From: a virus
Reading direction: 5' to 3' (one strand)
IMG/VR virus record: IMGVR_UViG_3300037488_002528
Span: 1-48,325 of that record
Length of the DNA: 48,325 nucleotides
A program made the translations under genes and the position numbers. How positions within the stretch are numbered: the first letter of the stretch is position 1; the number at the start of each line of letters is the position of its first letter. This document shows positions 8,018-15,750 of the stretch, piece after piece. The notes beneath the pieces were generated by a model. It was given only the letters and a program-made list of their open reading frames with translations, searched no databases and was not told the origin of the DNA.

Positions 8018-8291
8018 TATCCTCCAATTCAACAATATTCGGCTCGTCGTTGGTTTCTTCAGAGTTTGACCAACCCTCAAAGAAATCCCAAAATGTAACG
8101 ACAGAACCCCCGTCGCCTATCGGCTTAGTGCCAACTTGGTGAACCAAAGTAATATTTTTTGAATCGCCATCTTTTTTAACAATTACTACTTGAGAACCAA
8201 CCTTGGGTTCTTGATGCTGGCCGGATTCAATCCGAGCAGTCCATTTGTCGTCAATTTTTCCAAATGTGGCTTGTATTTTATCTTCAGTCAT
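8004..8291 (-). CDS. Hypothetical protein, beta-rich
   Basis: 95 residues, good AGGAG site seven bases before ATG 8291. The middle alternates hydrophobic and polar residues (Q-V-V-I-V-K-K, N-I-T-L-V-H-Q-V) as in a small beta-barrel, perhaps nucleic-acid or protein binding, and the last 25 residues are acidic. It overlaps the next gene by 14 bp. No family recognised. Confidence 0.6.
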   Translation of the reverse strand: MTEDKIQATFGKIDDKWTARIESGQHQEPKVGSQVVIVKKDGDSKNITLVHQVGTKPIGDGGSVVTFWDFFEGWSNSEETNDEPNIVELEDNEPF

Positions 8292-8327
8292 TTTTCTCCT
8301 AGTTGATTAAGTTGGGTATTTAGACTA

Positions 8328-8337
8328 ACACCGGTGT
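8328..8337. promoter_or_regulatory. Perfect 10-bp palindrome upstream of leftward gene
   Basis: ACACCGGTGT sits in the 104-bp gap between 8291 and 8396. On the minus strand a weak promoter can be drawn across it (TTGATG, 17 bp, TCTAAA), which would put the palindrome in the spacer as an operator. The promoter match is poor, so this is a candidate only. Confidence 0.25.
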
Positions 8338-8395
8338 GAGACATCAAACTTAACCGACGGCACGACTTGGAGCCATGACGCCGGTGCGTTCTCCC

Positions 8396-8545
8396 TTAGT
8401 CCGATTCTGTGTAACCATCGAACCAACCATCGCCGTGCGTATCCTCACGCTTGCAATGGGCTTGGGCTTCTTCAAGGGTAAGGCCAGTTTCTTTATTCTC
8501 AGCGTCTCCGTCAAAGAAGAACCTTATGATTTTGTAAGTTTGCAT
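8396..8545 (-). CDS. Small conserved phage protein, 49 residues
   Basis: A short ORF with an excellent AGGAGGTGA ribosome site eight bases before ATG 8545. The product begins M-Q-T-Y-K-I-I-R-F-F-F-D-G-D and contains G-L-T-L-E-E-A-Q-A-H-C then E-D-T-H-G-D-G-W-F-D-G-Y, a pattern I recognise from many small actinophage proteins of unknown function. The plus-strand ORF across this region is its shadow. Confidence 0.8.
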   Translation of the reverse strand: MQTYKIIRFFFDGDAENKETGLTLEEAQAHCKREDTHGDGWFDGYTESD

Positions 8546-8569
8546 ACTTCGTCACCTCCTTTAATTGAT

Positions 8570-8836
8570 TTAAGCGGCAAGAATGTGCCAGTTGGCAATC
8601 GCTCCCCAATCCCATCCGCCGTCATCGCGCTTGGGCTTGCCCGCCAACACCCAAACTACGCTATCGGCGTCAGGATGCGAGGAATAATAATCACGGCGGG
8701 CTTTGTCTTTTGCCACCGCTAAGGCTTCTAATGAGGTGAGGTAAGTTTTTTTACCAAACTCATCACCGTCAATCATCGGCACATATTCTAGGTCGCGGAC
8801 TTTTCCGCCTTCGACCTCTTTTCCGTAATACCGCAT
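8570..8836 (-). CDS. Hypothetical protein, first gene of leftward operon
   Basis: 88 residues with the GGGAGGCAAC-ATG leader that recurs in the accessory islands. It is the first gene after the promoter at 8862-8890. The sequence is soluble, with a helical middle (S-L-E-A-L-A-V-A-K-D-K-A-R-R) and a C-terminal V-V-W-V-L-A strand. No family recognised. Confidence 0.65.
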   Translation of the reverse strand: MRYYGKEVEGGKVRDLEYVPMIDGDEFGKKTYLTSLEALAVAKDKARRDYYSSHPDADSVVWVLAGKPKRDDGGWDWGAIANWHILAA

Positions 8837-8861
8837 GTTGCCTCCCTCTCTCTACACTCCT

Positions 8862-8890
8862 ATCTTAGCAGGTCTGCCTATCCGGTGCAA
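8862..8890 (-). promoter_or_regulatory. Sigma-70-type promoter of leftward operon
   Basis: Read on the minus strand: -35 TTGCAC (8890-8885), spacer of exactly 17 bp ending TGC, -10 TAAGAT (8867-8862), then a short T/G-A-G leader and GGGAGG. The same architecture occurs at 17626-17654, 17697-17725, 37704-37732 and 37772-37800, so it is a phage promoter family. Confidence 0.7.
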
Positions 8891-9111
8891 TAGTCTAAAA
8901 ACCGTTGCTGTTGTTGGCTTTAATAAGCGCTCATTATTATTATAATCCTATTGACCTATTCATGTAGGGCAATTGCCATAAATCGATTAGCAAAAGTTGA
9001 AAATTTAGATTAAACTGTTCAACGAGTTGGCGGAGGTGTGGAAACAGCAAATGTTTTTACCTCTCTTTCGTTTGTTGTAGTACCTCTCCGTCAACTCGCT
9101 ATACTTCATTT
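8891..9111. promoter_or_regulatory. Divergent control region between early and late-type operons
   Basis: No convincing gene. On the plus strand it holds TATAAT (8941-8946) in an AT-rich stretch, the long inverted repeat 9023-9098, and TATACT (9100-9105) only six bases before the GTG at 9112. The last arrangement would give a leaderless or near-leaderless mRNA for the ParB-like gene, since no Shine-Dalgarno is present. The -35 regions for both are weak. Confidence 0.45.
9023..9098 (+). repeat. Long imperfect inverted repeat / RNA hairpin
   Basis: Arm 9023-9036 (CGAGTTGGCGGAGG) pairs with 9083-9098 (CCTCTCCGTCAACTCG): seven perfect pairs, then a G-U and further pairs, about 13 in all, enclosing a loop of roughly 46 bases that itself contains G-A-G-G-T and A-C-C-T-C-T. 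It may be an operator pair around the start of the packaging operon, a structured leader, or a small RNA. Its right arm occupies the spacer of the putative promoter at 9100-9105. Confidence 0.5.
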
Positions 9112-9720
9112 GTGCGATTTATTAACAAAGACGCCGAACTTGTTCCGATAGACGAACTTATTCCTTTTTTGAAAAACCCGCGTCAAGGAGATGTCGGCGC
9201 AATTTCAGAAAGCATTAAAAAAAATGGATTCTACGGCTCTCTCGTTGCTCAGGTTTCATCAAAACGAATTCTTGCTGGCAACCATCGGTGGATGGCTGCA
9301 AAGGCGCTAGATTTTACTGAAATCCCCGTTGTGTGGGTAGATGTCGATGACGAAACCGCCCTTCGAATAATGTTGGCTGACAATCGAACAAGCGATTTGG
9401 CTTCTAACGATTTTTCGGTGCTGGCCGACCTGCTAACCAACCTGAGCCAAAGCAATCAAAAGTTTGCCGGTACCGGATACACCGGCGACGATTTAGATTT
9501 CTTTTTAGAAGAATTGTCAACCGAAAGAACAATTTTTGATTCAAGGGAAAGCGATTCAACAAACGGGTCAAAGCAATCGATAACCCTATTCTTCGATAGC
9601 GAAAAATACGAAACCGTTTTATCCATGATTGAGTCTTTGCGGTGGAACATTGGCCTAGAGTCGTATGGTGATTGTTTTGAGTATCTTTTAACAAATTGGC
9701 AAAAAACCTCGTCAGGATAA
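9112..9720 (+). CDS. ParB/sulfiredoxin-fold DNA-binding protein
   Basis: 202 residues from a GTG start without a ribosome site. Residues about 8-110 carry the ParB N-terminal fold: V-P-I-D-E-L-I-P, N-P-R at 22-24, A-G-N-H-R at 55-59 (the CTP/ATP-binding box position) and L-A-D-N-R-T-S, typical of phage ParB-like proteins. The C-terminal part contains an S/T/D-rich linker and a short helical domain. Its place directly before the terminase genes suggests a role in DNA recognition for packaging, or nuclease or nucleotide-binding activity, rather than partition. Confidence 0.78.
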   Translation: MRFINKDAELVPIDELIPFLKNPRQGDVGAISESIKKNGFYGSLVAQVSSKRILAGNHRWMAAKALDFTEIPVVWVDVDDETALRIMLADNRTSDLASNDFSVLADLLTNLSQSNQKFAGTGYTGDDLDFFLEELSTERTIFDSRESDSTNGSKQSITLFFDSEKYETVLSMIESLRWNIGLESYGDCFEYLLTNWQKTSSG

Positions 9721-9724
9721 TCTT

Positions 9725-10231
9725 ATGGGCAGACAAACTCTTTTGAACGAAGCCGTCGAAAAACGCGTGCTTGACGGATTGCAGTCGGGCGCACACTTTT
9801 CAGATGTTGCCAAGTACGCAGGAATCACCGAAAGAACTCTTTTCCGCTGGCTTGAGCGCGGCAAGAAATACAAAGATGCTTTAGACAATGACTTACCGGT
9901 TGTTGAGGCCGATAGCCAATATTACGAATTTTCTCAACGCGTTAGCGAAACCGTGGGGGCTGTCCGGTTAAGAATGGTTGGTCGAATAGTTCAGGCTGCT
10001 GATGGTACTGACGGTTCTAATCCTGACTGGAAAGCGGCAGCGTGGTATTTGGAGCGCTCTTCTCCCGAACATTGGGGCAGAAAGAATGTACCGGAGGCCG
10101 CCATTGCAATAGCCGAACAAACAAACATTGCTTTAATGGTTTCGGAAGCGGTAGCGCTTGTCGAACAGGCCAAGCAGCGCCGGTTGGCTATTGAAGCGGG
10201 CGAAGTTGACACTACCGATATAGGCAGTTAA
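9725..10231 (+). CDS. terS: Terminase small subunit
   Basis: 168 residues. Residues about 8-45 form a helix-turn-helix (V-A-K-Y-A-G-I-T-E-R-T-L-F-R-W-L-E-R-G), followed by a helical oligomerisation region and W-K-A-A-A-W-Y-L-E-R-S-S-P-E-H-W-G-R, a pattern common in small terminases. It would recognise the packaging site and load the large subunit encoded 20 bp downstream. Confidence 0.82.
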   Translation: MGRQTLLNEAVEKRVLDGLQSGAHFSDVAKYAGITERTLFRWLERGKKYKDALDNDLPVVEADSQYYEFSQRVSETVGAVRLRMVGRIVQAADGTDGSNPDWKAAAWYLERSSPEHWGRKNVPEAAIAIAEQTNIALMVSEAVALVEQAKQRRLAIEAGEVDTTDIGS

Positions 10232-10251
10232 ATCAACAAAAAGAGTGTATT

Positions 10252-11853
10252 GTGTCAGTTATGTCATATCTCCATGAAAAATCTCCATTGGCCGATAGCG
10301 ATGTTGACGACATGCTTGCAGCGCTTCACTTTGCAGAGAAAACCGGTTCGCTTGAACAGGTAGATGTCATTAAGCGCGCAATCGAATACGAACTGCTATC
10401 TCACGGCTGGAAAGATTGGCTCACGCAGATATTTCCACAGCATTGCTCCCACGACTTTGCGCCGCATCACGAAAAGTTTTGGAATTGGGTTTGGAACATC
10501 CAAGACGATAAGGCGTCGAAACCTTTTATAGCCATTTGGCCACGAGGAGGAGCCAAATCGACTTCAGCGGAATTAGCGTGCGCTGCGTTGGGGGCGCGAG
10601 GGGCGCGCTCGTATGCGCTCTATGTGTCGGGAACCCAAGACCGCGCTGACGACCATGTGGGAAATGTGGCCGCAAGTCTTGAGAGCGATGCCCTAGGTCG
10701 ACATTACCCTGCTCTCAGCAGCCGCCGTGTGGGCAAATACGGCTCTTCACGGGGCTGGAGGCGTAATAGGGTCAGAACGGCAGCGGGCTTCACGGTCGAC
10801 GCTATAGGGCTGGATACGGCGGCGCGAGGAATTAAACTAGAAGACCGCAGACCCGATTTGATTATCTTGGATGACTTGGATGATGCCCTAGACAGCGTTG
10901 GCACCACCGAAAAAAAGATTAACGCTTTAACTCGCACAATTTTGCCAGCGATGGCAGAAACCGGCACGGTGTTGGCAATCCAAAACATCGTTCACGCAGA
11001 TTCTATATTTTCTCGGCTTGCTGACGGCAGGGCTGAATTCCTTATCCACAGAGAAGTCAGCGGACCGATTCCCGCTATCGAAAACCTTCTCACCGGCCCG
11101 CGCAAAAGCGGAGGGTATGAGATTGTAAGCGGAAACGCTACTTGGTCAGGGCAAAGCCTCACCTCCTGCCAGCGGATGATTGATGAATTTGGGCTGACGG
11201 CTTTTCTAATTGAGTGCCAACACGATACAAATATCAGAAGCGGTGGATTGTTTGACCATATCGATTTTCAACATATGGCTCGCGAAGATATGCCCGACAT
11301 GGTGGAAATTACTGTGTGGGTTGACCCCGCCGTTACCGATACTGACCGCAGCGATTCCCAAGGGATACAGGTTGATGGGATAGGGTCAGACCATAAAATT
11401 TATAGGCTTAGGAGTTGGGAGCAAAGGAGTTCTCCAGTTTTAACTTTGCGGCAAGCAATCGTTTGGGCGTATGAAGAAGGCGCCGAAGTGGTTGGAGTTG
11501 AGACCGACCAAGGTGGGGATACTTGGTCAAGTGTTTTCAGGGAAGCAAAACTGATGGTTCTAAACGAGCGCCCTGATTTTGCAAACAAAAGAGACCCGAA
11601 GTTTAGATGGGCAAAGGCCGGTGCTGGTCACGGCCCAAAGGCTCACCGAGCAGCGCAAATGTTAACGGATTACGAACAGGGAAGAATAATACATTCGTTT
11701 GATTGCGCGCCGATACTCGAACGGGCTTTGCGCCGGTTTCCTATTGTCAAACCTTACGATTTAGTAGACGCTGCTTATTGGTCGTGGATTTATTTGCGGC
11801 GGAAAAGCCCCATCCGCACATCCGGCTCATCCGTGGCCTACGCTCGCATATAG
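10252..11853 (+). CDS. terL: Terminase large subunit
   Basis: 533 residues from GTG 10252 (an in-frame ATG at 10261 is an alternative). ATPase: Walker A W-P-R-G-G-A-K-S-T at about 96-104 and Walker B L-I-I-L-D-D at 203-208. RNase H-like nuclease: V-W-V-D-P near 355-359, G-V-E-T-D near 415-420 and D-L-V-D-A near 503 give the acidic cluster. Length and motif order are those of a complete TerL. It translocates and cuts concatemeric DNA at the portal. Confidence 0.95.
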   Translation: MSVMSYLHEKSPLADSDVDDMLAALHFAEKTGSLEQVDVIKRAIEYELLSHGWKDWLTQIFPQHCSHDFAPHHEKFWNWVWNIQDDKASKPFIAIWPRGGAKSTSAELACAALGARGARSYALYVSGTQDRADDHVGNVAASLESDALGRHYPALSSRRVGKYGSSRGWRRNRVRTAAGFTVDAIGLDTAARGIKLEDRRPDLIILDDLDDALDSVGTTEKKINALTRTILPAMAETGTVLAIQNIVHADSIFSRLADGRAEFLIHREVSGPIPAIENLLTGPRKSGGYEIVSGNATWSGQSLTSCQRMIDEFGLTAFLIECQHDTNIRSGGLFDHIDFQHMAREDMPDMVEITVWVDPAVTDTDRSDSQGIQVDGIGSDHKIYRLRSWEQRSSPVLTLRQAIVWAYEEGAEVVGVETDQGGDTWSSVFREAKLMVLNERPDFANKRDPKFRWAKAGAGHGPKAHRAAQMLTDYEQGRIIHSFDCAPILERALRRFPIVKPYDLVDAAYWSWIYLRRKSPIRTSGSSVAYARI

Positions 11854-11864
11854 CGTCGTAAATT

Positions 11865-11874
11865 ACATTAATGT
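11865..11874. promoter_or_regulatory. Palindrome ACATTAATGT upstream of 11910 gene
   Basis: A perfect 10-bp palindrome in the 56-bp gap after TerL, followed by GTGATACG and a pyrimidine tract before an AGGGGA ribosome site. It may be part of a regulated promoter for the WhiB region. No clear -35 is visible. Confidence 0.25.
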
Positions 11875-11909
11875 GATACGCTTTTTCTACGCCTATAGGG
11901 GAAAAGATT

Positions 11910-12146
11910 TTGTCAAAAAAACTCACTATGAGCAGAGTAAAGGCAATTGGCGGCGGGGTTGAGTACGACCGCGTGCGTCTTCAGATTTCTGACGATATCT
12001 TCAGGCTCTTCGATGCCCAATCGGGTGATGTTTTAGTAGAGGGTGCCGTTACCACATTTGTGCAAACGGGAAAAATCGTTACAGCCACCGTTGACGGTGT
12101 TGAATGGACTATGACGCGCCGAGGGTGCGGGTGCGGGAACAAGTAG
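11910..12146 (+). CDS. Small beta-rich protein with Cys tail
   Basis: 78 residues from TTG 11910, chosen for the AGGGGA site nine bases upstream; ATG at 11928 has none. Alternating hydrophobic residues suggest a small beta-sandwich (V-R-L-Q-I-S-D-D-I-F-R-L-F...), and the tail ends R-R-G-C-G-C-G-N-K, which could bind metal. It overlaps the WhiB-like gene. No family recognised. Confidence 0.6.
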   Translation: MSKKLTMSRVKAIGGGVEYDRVRLQISDDIFRLFDAQSGDVLVEGAVTTFVQTGKIVTATVDGVEWTMTRRGCGCGNK

Positions 12147-12457
12147 AACCTATTTCCAAAGATTGGGCTGATGATGCTGCTTGCAAAAACCATAAATATA
12201 TTACAACTGCTCAGTTCTTTCTTGACCCGCCAAAACGTGTTTCAAGATTGCCCAAGCAAACAAATTTGCTCTACGAACAGGCTCGCGAAGTGTGTTTAAG
12301 TGAGTGTCCTGTGCGCGAAGAATGTCTTTTAGACGCTCTTCGATGGGAGCGTGGCCTTGCCGGTAGTGCGCGCTACGGATTGTTTGGCGGCCTTGACCCC
12401 GCTCAACGCGGCGCACTCGAAAAGAACAGAAGGTCTTTGATTAAGGAAAGGGGGTAA
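12131..12457 (+). CDS. WhiB-like [4Fe-4S] transcription factor
   Basis: Start chosen at GTG 12131, five bases after GAGGG; ATG 12104 and GTG 12125 are in frame but lie deeper in the preceding gene. C18, C55, C59 and C65 follow the WhiB pattern (lone Cys, then C-x3-C-x5-C) that binds a 4Fe-4S cluster, and G-L-F-G-G at 83-87 matches the G-[VI]-W-G-G turn, followed by a basic tail. WhiB proteins occur only in actinobacteria and their phages, where they bind the primary sigma factor; phage copies can repress host whiB genes. This is the best host marker in the window. Confidence 0.9.
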   Translation: MREQVEPISKDWADDAACKNHKYITTAQFFLDPPKRVSRLPKQTNLLYEQAREVCLSECPVREECLLDALRWERGLAGSARYGLFGGLDPAQRGALEKNRRSLIKERG

Positions 12458-12459
12458 AG

Positions 12460-12621
12460 TTGACAACAGCAGAGCAAGTAAAAGCAATCGCCGTATCTGC
12501 CGGAACCGCAGCGTTGGCAAATCGAAACGGAAGCATTTCCGTTGAAGATGCTGCGCGCCTAGTTCTTACTGCTGCAATTCGTTCAGGCGCAGTTCATTTA
12601 TACGACGACGACGCCGAATAG
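12460..12621 (+). CDS. Hypothetical 53-residue protein
   Basis: TTG start with a strong AAGGAAAGGGGG site. The product is helical and alanine-rich (V-K-A-I-A-V-S-A-G-T-A-A-L-A), with D-A-A-R-L-V-L-T-A-A and an acidic end D-D-D-A-E. Its stop overlaps the next GTG start (TAGTG), so it is coupled to the glycosyltransferase. Function unknown. Confidence 0.6.
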   Translation: MTTAEQVKAIAVSAGTAALANRNGSISVEDAARLVLTAAIRSGAVHLYDDDAE

Positions 12622-13577
12622 TGCGAGTTCTTTACCTCGGCAATTTTAGGCCGCCACACTCAACAGAAAATGATGTGGCAGCCAGTTTGCGCACGCTCGG
12701 CGCAACGGTTGAGTGTTATCAAGAGGATGACGCAACAGATAACTGGCCTGCTTTTCTAGCACGCGTGGCCAACATCGACCTCCTGCTCTACACGCGCACG
12801 TGGGGGTTACCTCATCACGCTCGCGACCTGTGGAGTTTGTGCGACCGAGCGGGCATAGTTACTGCCGCTTACCATTTAGATTTATTCTTCGGCCTAGACC
12901 GCGAACCGATAGTCGCTAACGACCCGATGTTCCGCATGGCTCATGTCTTTACGGCAGACGGCGACCACGAAGAAGAGTTTGCTGCGCTGGGCATCAACCA
13001 TCACTATTTGCGTGCCGGTGTCAAAACAAAAGAGTGCCGCTCCTATGGAAACGCTTCTAAATGGAAGCAGTACGACGTTGCTTTCATTGGCTCATCAAAA
13101 CGCTACCACCACAACAAATGGCCGAACCGAAGTAAAGTTCAGGCACGACTCAAGAAAGACTTTGGTGACAAGTTTCTTCTTGCGCCAAATAACAATGAGC
13201 CAGCAATTCGGGGCAAGCAACTCAACCAACTTTATTCAGCAATCCCCGTTATCGTGGGCGACACTCTTTCTCGTAAATATGGCAAGTCTCTCTATTGGAG
13301 CGACAGGGTTTATGAAACGCTTGGCCGAGGTGGGTTTCTTTTGTTCCCTCGCATTGAAGCGCTACAAGAAGAACTAGAGGGCATAACTGCGATTGATTGG
13401 TATGGCTTTAATGACTATGACGAGATGAGCGCCAAAGCAAAGAGTTGGGCAGCAAAGTTTAGAGCCGACCCAAACCTGCGTAAGACGCTAACCACTCCAA
13501 CCATGAAGGAAATCAAGAAGCGATGCAGTTACGATGTTCGGGTGGCCGAGATGCTCAAGGTCGTAGGTTTACGGTGA
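12621..13577 (+). CDS. GT-B-type glycosyltransferase (CgeB-like)
   Basis: 318 residues from a GTG overlapping the previous stop. The N-terminus V-L-Y-L-G-N-F-R-P is a Rossmann start; the C-terminal half has F-I-G-S-S at about 154-158, L-Y-S-A-I-P-V-I-V-G-D and R-V-Y-E-T-L-G-R-G-G-F-L-L-F-P-R, the nucleotide-sugar site of the Glyco_trans_1_2/CgeB group. It probably transfers a sugar to a phage virion protein, DNA or a host surface glycan. It is first in a coupled row of glycan genes. Confidence 0.78.
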   Translation: MRVLYLGNFRPPHSTENDVAASLRTLGATVECYQEDDATDNWPAFLARVANIDLLLYTRTWGLPHHARDLWSLCDRAGIVTAAYHLDLFFGLDREPIVANDPMFRMAHVFTADGDHEEEFAALGINHHYLRAGVKTKECRSYGNASKWKQYDVAFIGSSKRYHHNKWPNRSKVQARLKKDFGDKFLLAPNNNEPAIRGKQLNQLYSAIPVIVGDTLSRKYGKSLYWSDRVYETLGRGGFLLFPRIEALQEELEGITAIDWYGFNDYDEMSAKAKSWAAKFRADPNLRKTLTTPTMKEIKKRCSYDVRVAEMLKVVGLR

Positions 13578-14155
13578 GGGCAGTTTGCGTGTTGCCTTGG
13601 CTAGACAGAGACCTGATGGTGGCCACAGAGAACTCACGCGCAGGCGACGACCGATGGGAGTGCGTGCTGGTCGACAACTCCGAAATAAACATCGGGGTAG
13701 CAAGTTCATGGAACCTTGGAATAGACAGGGTGTTTGCTTCACAGGCCGATTGGCTTATCCTGCTATCTACCACCATACGATTCAACAAGGGTGGTATTGA
13801 TTTTTTAGACGGCCTAGAGAAAAGCAGCGCACACATGGTCAGCGGGATTGATTGCGGTTGGCACCTGCACGCCATCTCTCGCGATGTTCTTGAGCGGGTC
13901 GGTAGGTTTGACGCGTTGTTCAACCCCGCCTACTACGAAGATAACGATTACCTGTATCGTTACAAAATGGAGTATGGCAAACCAGCGGCAAATAGTCACG
14001 ATTGGATTCCCGCTGATTACGACTCGCTTGGCGACGCTCACTCGCTTCGATTTGACCACGTTGCTATTAACATTGGAGAGCAACGGTTGAAGTATCAAAA
14101 CAAATGGGGGGGCGACCCCGACCGAGAACTATGGGCGACTCCGTATAACAAATGA
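13574..14155 (+). CDS. GT-A-type (family 2-like) glycosyltransferase
   Basis: Start taken at GTG 13574, overlapping the previous stop as GTGA; an upstream ATG at 13523 would extend into the previous gene. 193 residues: V-L-V-D-N-S-x-x-N-I-G-V-A-S-S-W-N-L-G and A-D-W-L-I-L-L-S-T-T-I match the nucleotide-binding half of GT2 enzymes, with the usual D-D replaced by S-T-T, so catalysis is uncertain. F-N-P-A-Y-Y-E-D-N-D-Y matches the acceptor-side E-D motif. Coupled on both sides. Confidence 0.75.
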   Translation: MRAVCVLPWLDRDLMVATENSRAGDDRWECVLVDNSEINIGVASSWNLGIDRVFASQADWLILLSTTIRFNKGGIDFLDGLEKSSAHMVSGIDCGWHLHAISRDVLERVGRFDALFNPAYYEDNDYLYRYKMEYGKPAANSHDWIPADYDSLGDAHSLRFDHVAINIGEQRLKYQNKWGGDPDRELWATPYNK

Positions 14156-14661
14156 AGCAACAAGTAACGGCGGAAGATTATGACCGGCTGCTAGTCGTGG
14201 GCGAAGAGACAGACGGCGTTGGCGTTCATAAAATAAACGAGCGGGTCTACGACCGGATGAGAAGAGAAGTGTGGCCGTCACGCGATGAGCCTATTCCCTA
14301 TCGCGCTAGGTACTTTCGGCATAAAACCGAGCCGCTAAGTTGCTGGTTGATGATGGCGTTAGAGTTAGCCTTAGTGCTGGAGTGTGAGCAGCCCACCGAT
14401 TGCTTAGAGTCGCGCAACGCTACGCTTCAGGTGCATAGAGATGTAACGATGCCTTACCCTGCCACCAGCGCAGTTGTTTTATTCGGCGAAGGCATGAACG
14501 GCGGAGAGTTAGTTTTTCCTGAACTCAGACTCGGCGTGTCGATTACGGAAAATTGCGTGATTACTTTTGACGGCGCTAATGTAGAACACGGCGTTACTAA
14601 ACTAAAGCCTCGAACCGACGACTCGTGGAGAGTTAGTCTCACCTACTACATCCCCAAATGA
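14152..14661 (+). CDS. Fe(II)/2-oxoglutarate-dependent oxygenase
   Basis: 169 residues. The double-stranded beta-helix core is marked by H95-R-D97 and H146 as iron ligands, G-G-E-L-V-F-P-E at 117-124, and R160 for the 2-oxoglutarate carboxylate in W-R-V-S-L-T-Y-Y. Such prolyl-hydroxylase-like enzymes hydroxylate proteins, sugars or bases. Its ATGA coupling to a glycosyltransferase suggests that it prepares an acceptor hydroxyl for glycosylation; that is inference. Confidence 0.8.
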   Translation: MKQQVTAEDYDRLLVVGEETDGVGVHKINERVYDRMRREVWPSRDEPIPYRARYFRHKTEPLSCWLMMALELALVLECEQPTDCLESRNATLQVHRDVTMPYPATSAVVLFGEGMNGGELVFPELRLGVSITENCVITFDGANVEHGVTKLKPRTDDSWRVSLTYYIPK

Positions 14662-14825
14662 ATCGTTGCCAAAAATGCGGGCTGACCGGAACGCTGGCTG
14701 TTATTCGCAACCATGTTCTTAAAGTTCACAACGGCGGAAGGGTAGAAGAATGCGGCTCGGACTTATCGCAAGAGCGGATGACGGAGGACTCGGAAGCCTT
14801 ACCCAAGAGTTCGCCCGACACCTAA
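14658..14825 (+). CDS. Small zinc-finger-like ORF overlapping next gene
   Basis: A 55-residue frame whose ATG overlaps the previous stop (ATGA). Residues 1-33 resemble a zinc finger (C4-x2-C7, H19, H24, C33), but from 14750 it overlaps the glycosyltransferase in another frame for 76 bp. It may be a real short protein or an eroded leader. Position and cysteines are the only support. Confidence 0.4.
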   Translation: MNRCQKCGLTGTLAVIRNHVLKVHNGGRVEECGSDLSQERMTEDSEALPKSSPDT

Positions 14826-15739
14826 AGGTTGAGCGAGCGCTAGTCGTTGATTTAGGCCACAGGTCAAGAGGAGTTACGCGTTACGAGCGCATCCAAGCAG
14901 TTGTTGAAGATGTCCGTTCTACCGGCCACCCGATTCCCGACGAAGAGATTGAGTGGCTAGTCAAAGATTTAGATGTTGTTTACACCGCAGAAACTCCGTA
15001 CAGCCCAAACCTATTTGCTATCGCAAAGGAGCATGGGTGTCGGGTTGTGCTTCACGCCATGCCCGAATTGTTAAAGGACAAAGATAAGGACTGCGAAATT
15101 TGGTTGCCGACCGCTTGGCACGCCGAGGATATTAACCATTCTCGGATAATCCCTGTGCCGGTTGCGCTAGATAGATTTGTTTACAAACAGCGGGGCTACA
15201 TTTCTACGATGCTTCACATTGCTGGCGAAGCAATGCTGGACAGAAACGGTACCGACCTCCTGATGCAGGCGCTACCGCTGGTTCGAACTTCTCTCAAACT
15301 AATAATGGCCGGAAGCCAAATGCCTAGACGGGTTTATGGAAATGTTTTAGTAGAAAGCAGACCGCCGGTAAAAAATTATTGGGAAAACTACACGGAAGAC
15401 ATTGACCTGCTGGTGATGCCGAGGCGGTACGGCGGATTGTGTCTGCCGGTTCAAGAGGCAGCAGCCTGCGGGATTCCGACTCTAATGCTAGACCTGCCAC
15501 CTCAGCATGACTGGCCGGTGCTTACAATTCCAGCGCAATCACACGCACGCGCGCGTATGGCCGGAGGAACATTCGATGTTTACTCAACCCCCCCCGAAGT
15601 TCTTGCGCAAGCGATAGATTTAATTTGCTCGCCTAAAAACATTTTTGACATCAGCGAGGCCGCTCGAAATTGGGCGGTCAGTTTGGCTTGGCCGTATTGG
15701 ACTGACATTTATTGTAAATCCCTAACAGGACTTAAATAA
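14750..15739 (+). CDS. GT-B glycosyltransferase (family 4-like)
   Basis: 329 residues. The N-terminal R-L-G-L-I-A-R-A-D-D-G-G-L-G carries the acceptor-domain glycine loop; the C-terminal domain has R-Y-G-G-L-C-L-P-V-Q-E-A-A-A-C-G-I-P-T, the E-x7-E-like nucleotide-sugar motif of GT4 enzymes. W-L-P-T-A-W-H and V-P-V-A-L-D-R-F fit the interdomain region. Last gene of the first glycan row; the next genes are convergent. Substrate unknown. Confidence 0.82.
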   Translation: MRLGLIARADDGGLGSLTQEFARHLKVERALVVDLGHRSRGVTRYERIQAVVEDVRSTGHPIPDEEIEWLVKDLDVVYTAETPYSPNLFAIAKEHGCRVVLHAMPELLKDKDKDCEIWLPTAWHAEDINHSRIIPVPVALDRFVYKQRGYISTMLHIAGEAMLDRNGTDLLMQALPLVRTSLKLIMAGSQMPRRVYGNVLVESRPPVKNYWENYTEDIDLLVMPRRYGGLCLPVQEAAACGIPTLMLDLPPQHDWPVLTIPAQSHARARMAGGTFDVYSTPPEVLAQAIDLICSPKNIFDISEAARNWAVSLAWPYWTDIYCKSLTGLK

Positions 15740-15750
15740 GTTCGCCTAGG

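Noticed and set aside
8375-8722. 115-residue plus-strand ORF
   Set aside because: It covers two minus-strand genes with excellent ribosome sites (8396-8545 and 8570-8836) and has none of its own.
13523-13573. Upstream ATG for the second glycosyltransferase
   Set aside because: The added residues lie inside the previous gene and are unlike a GT start; the GTGA overlap at 13574 is the better start.
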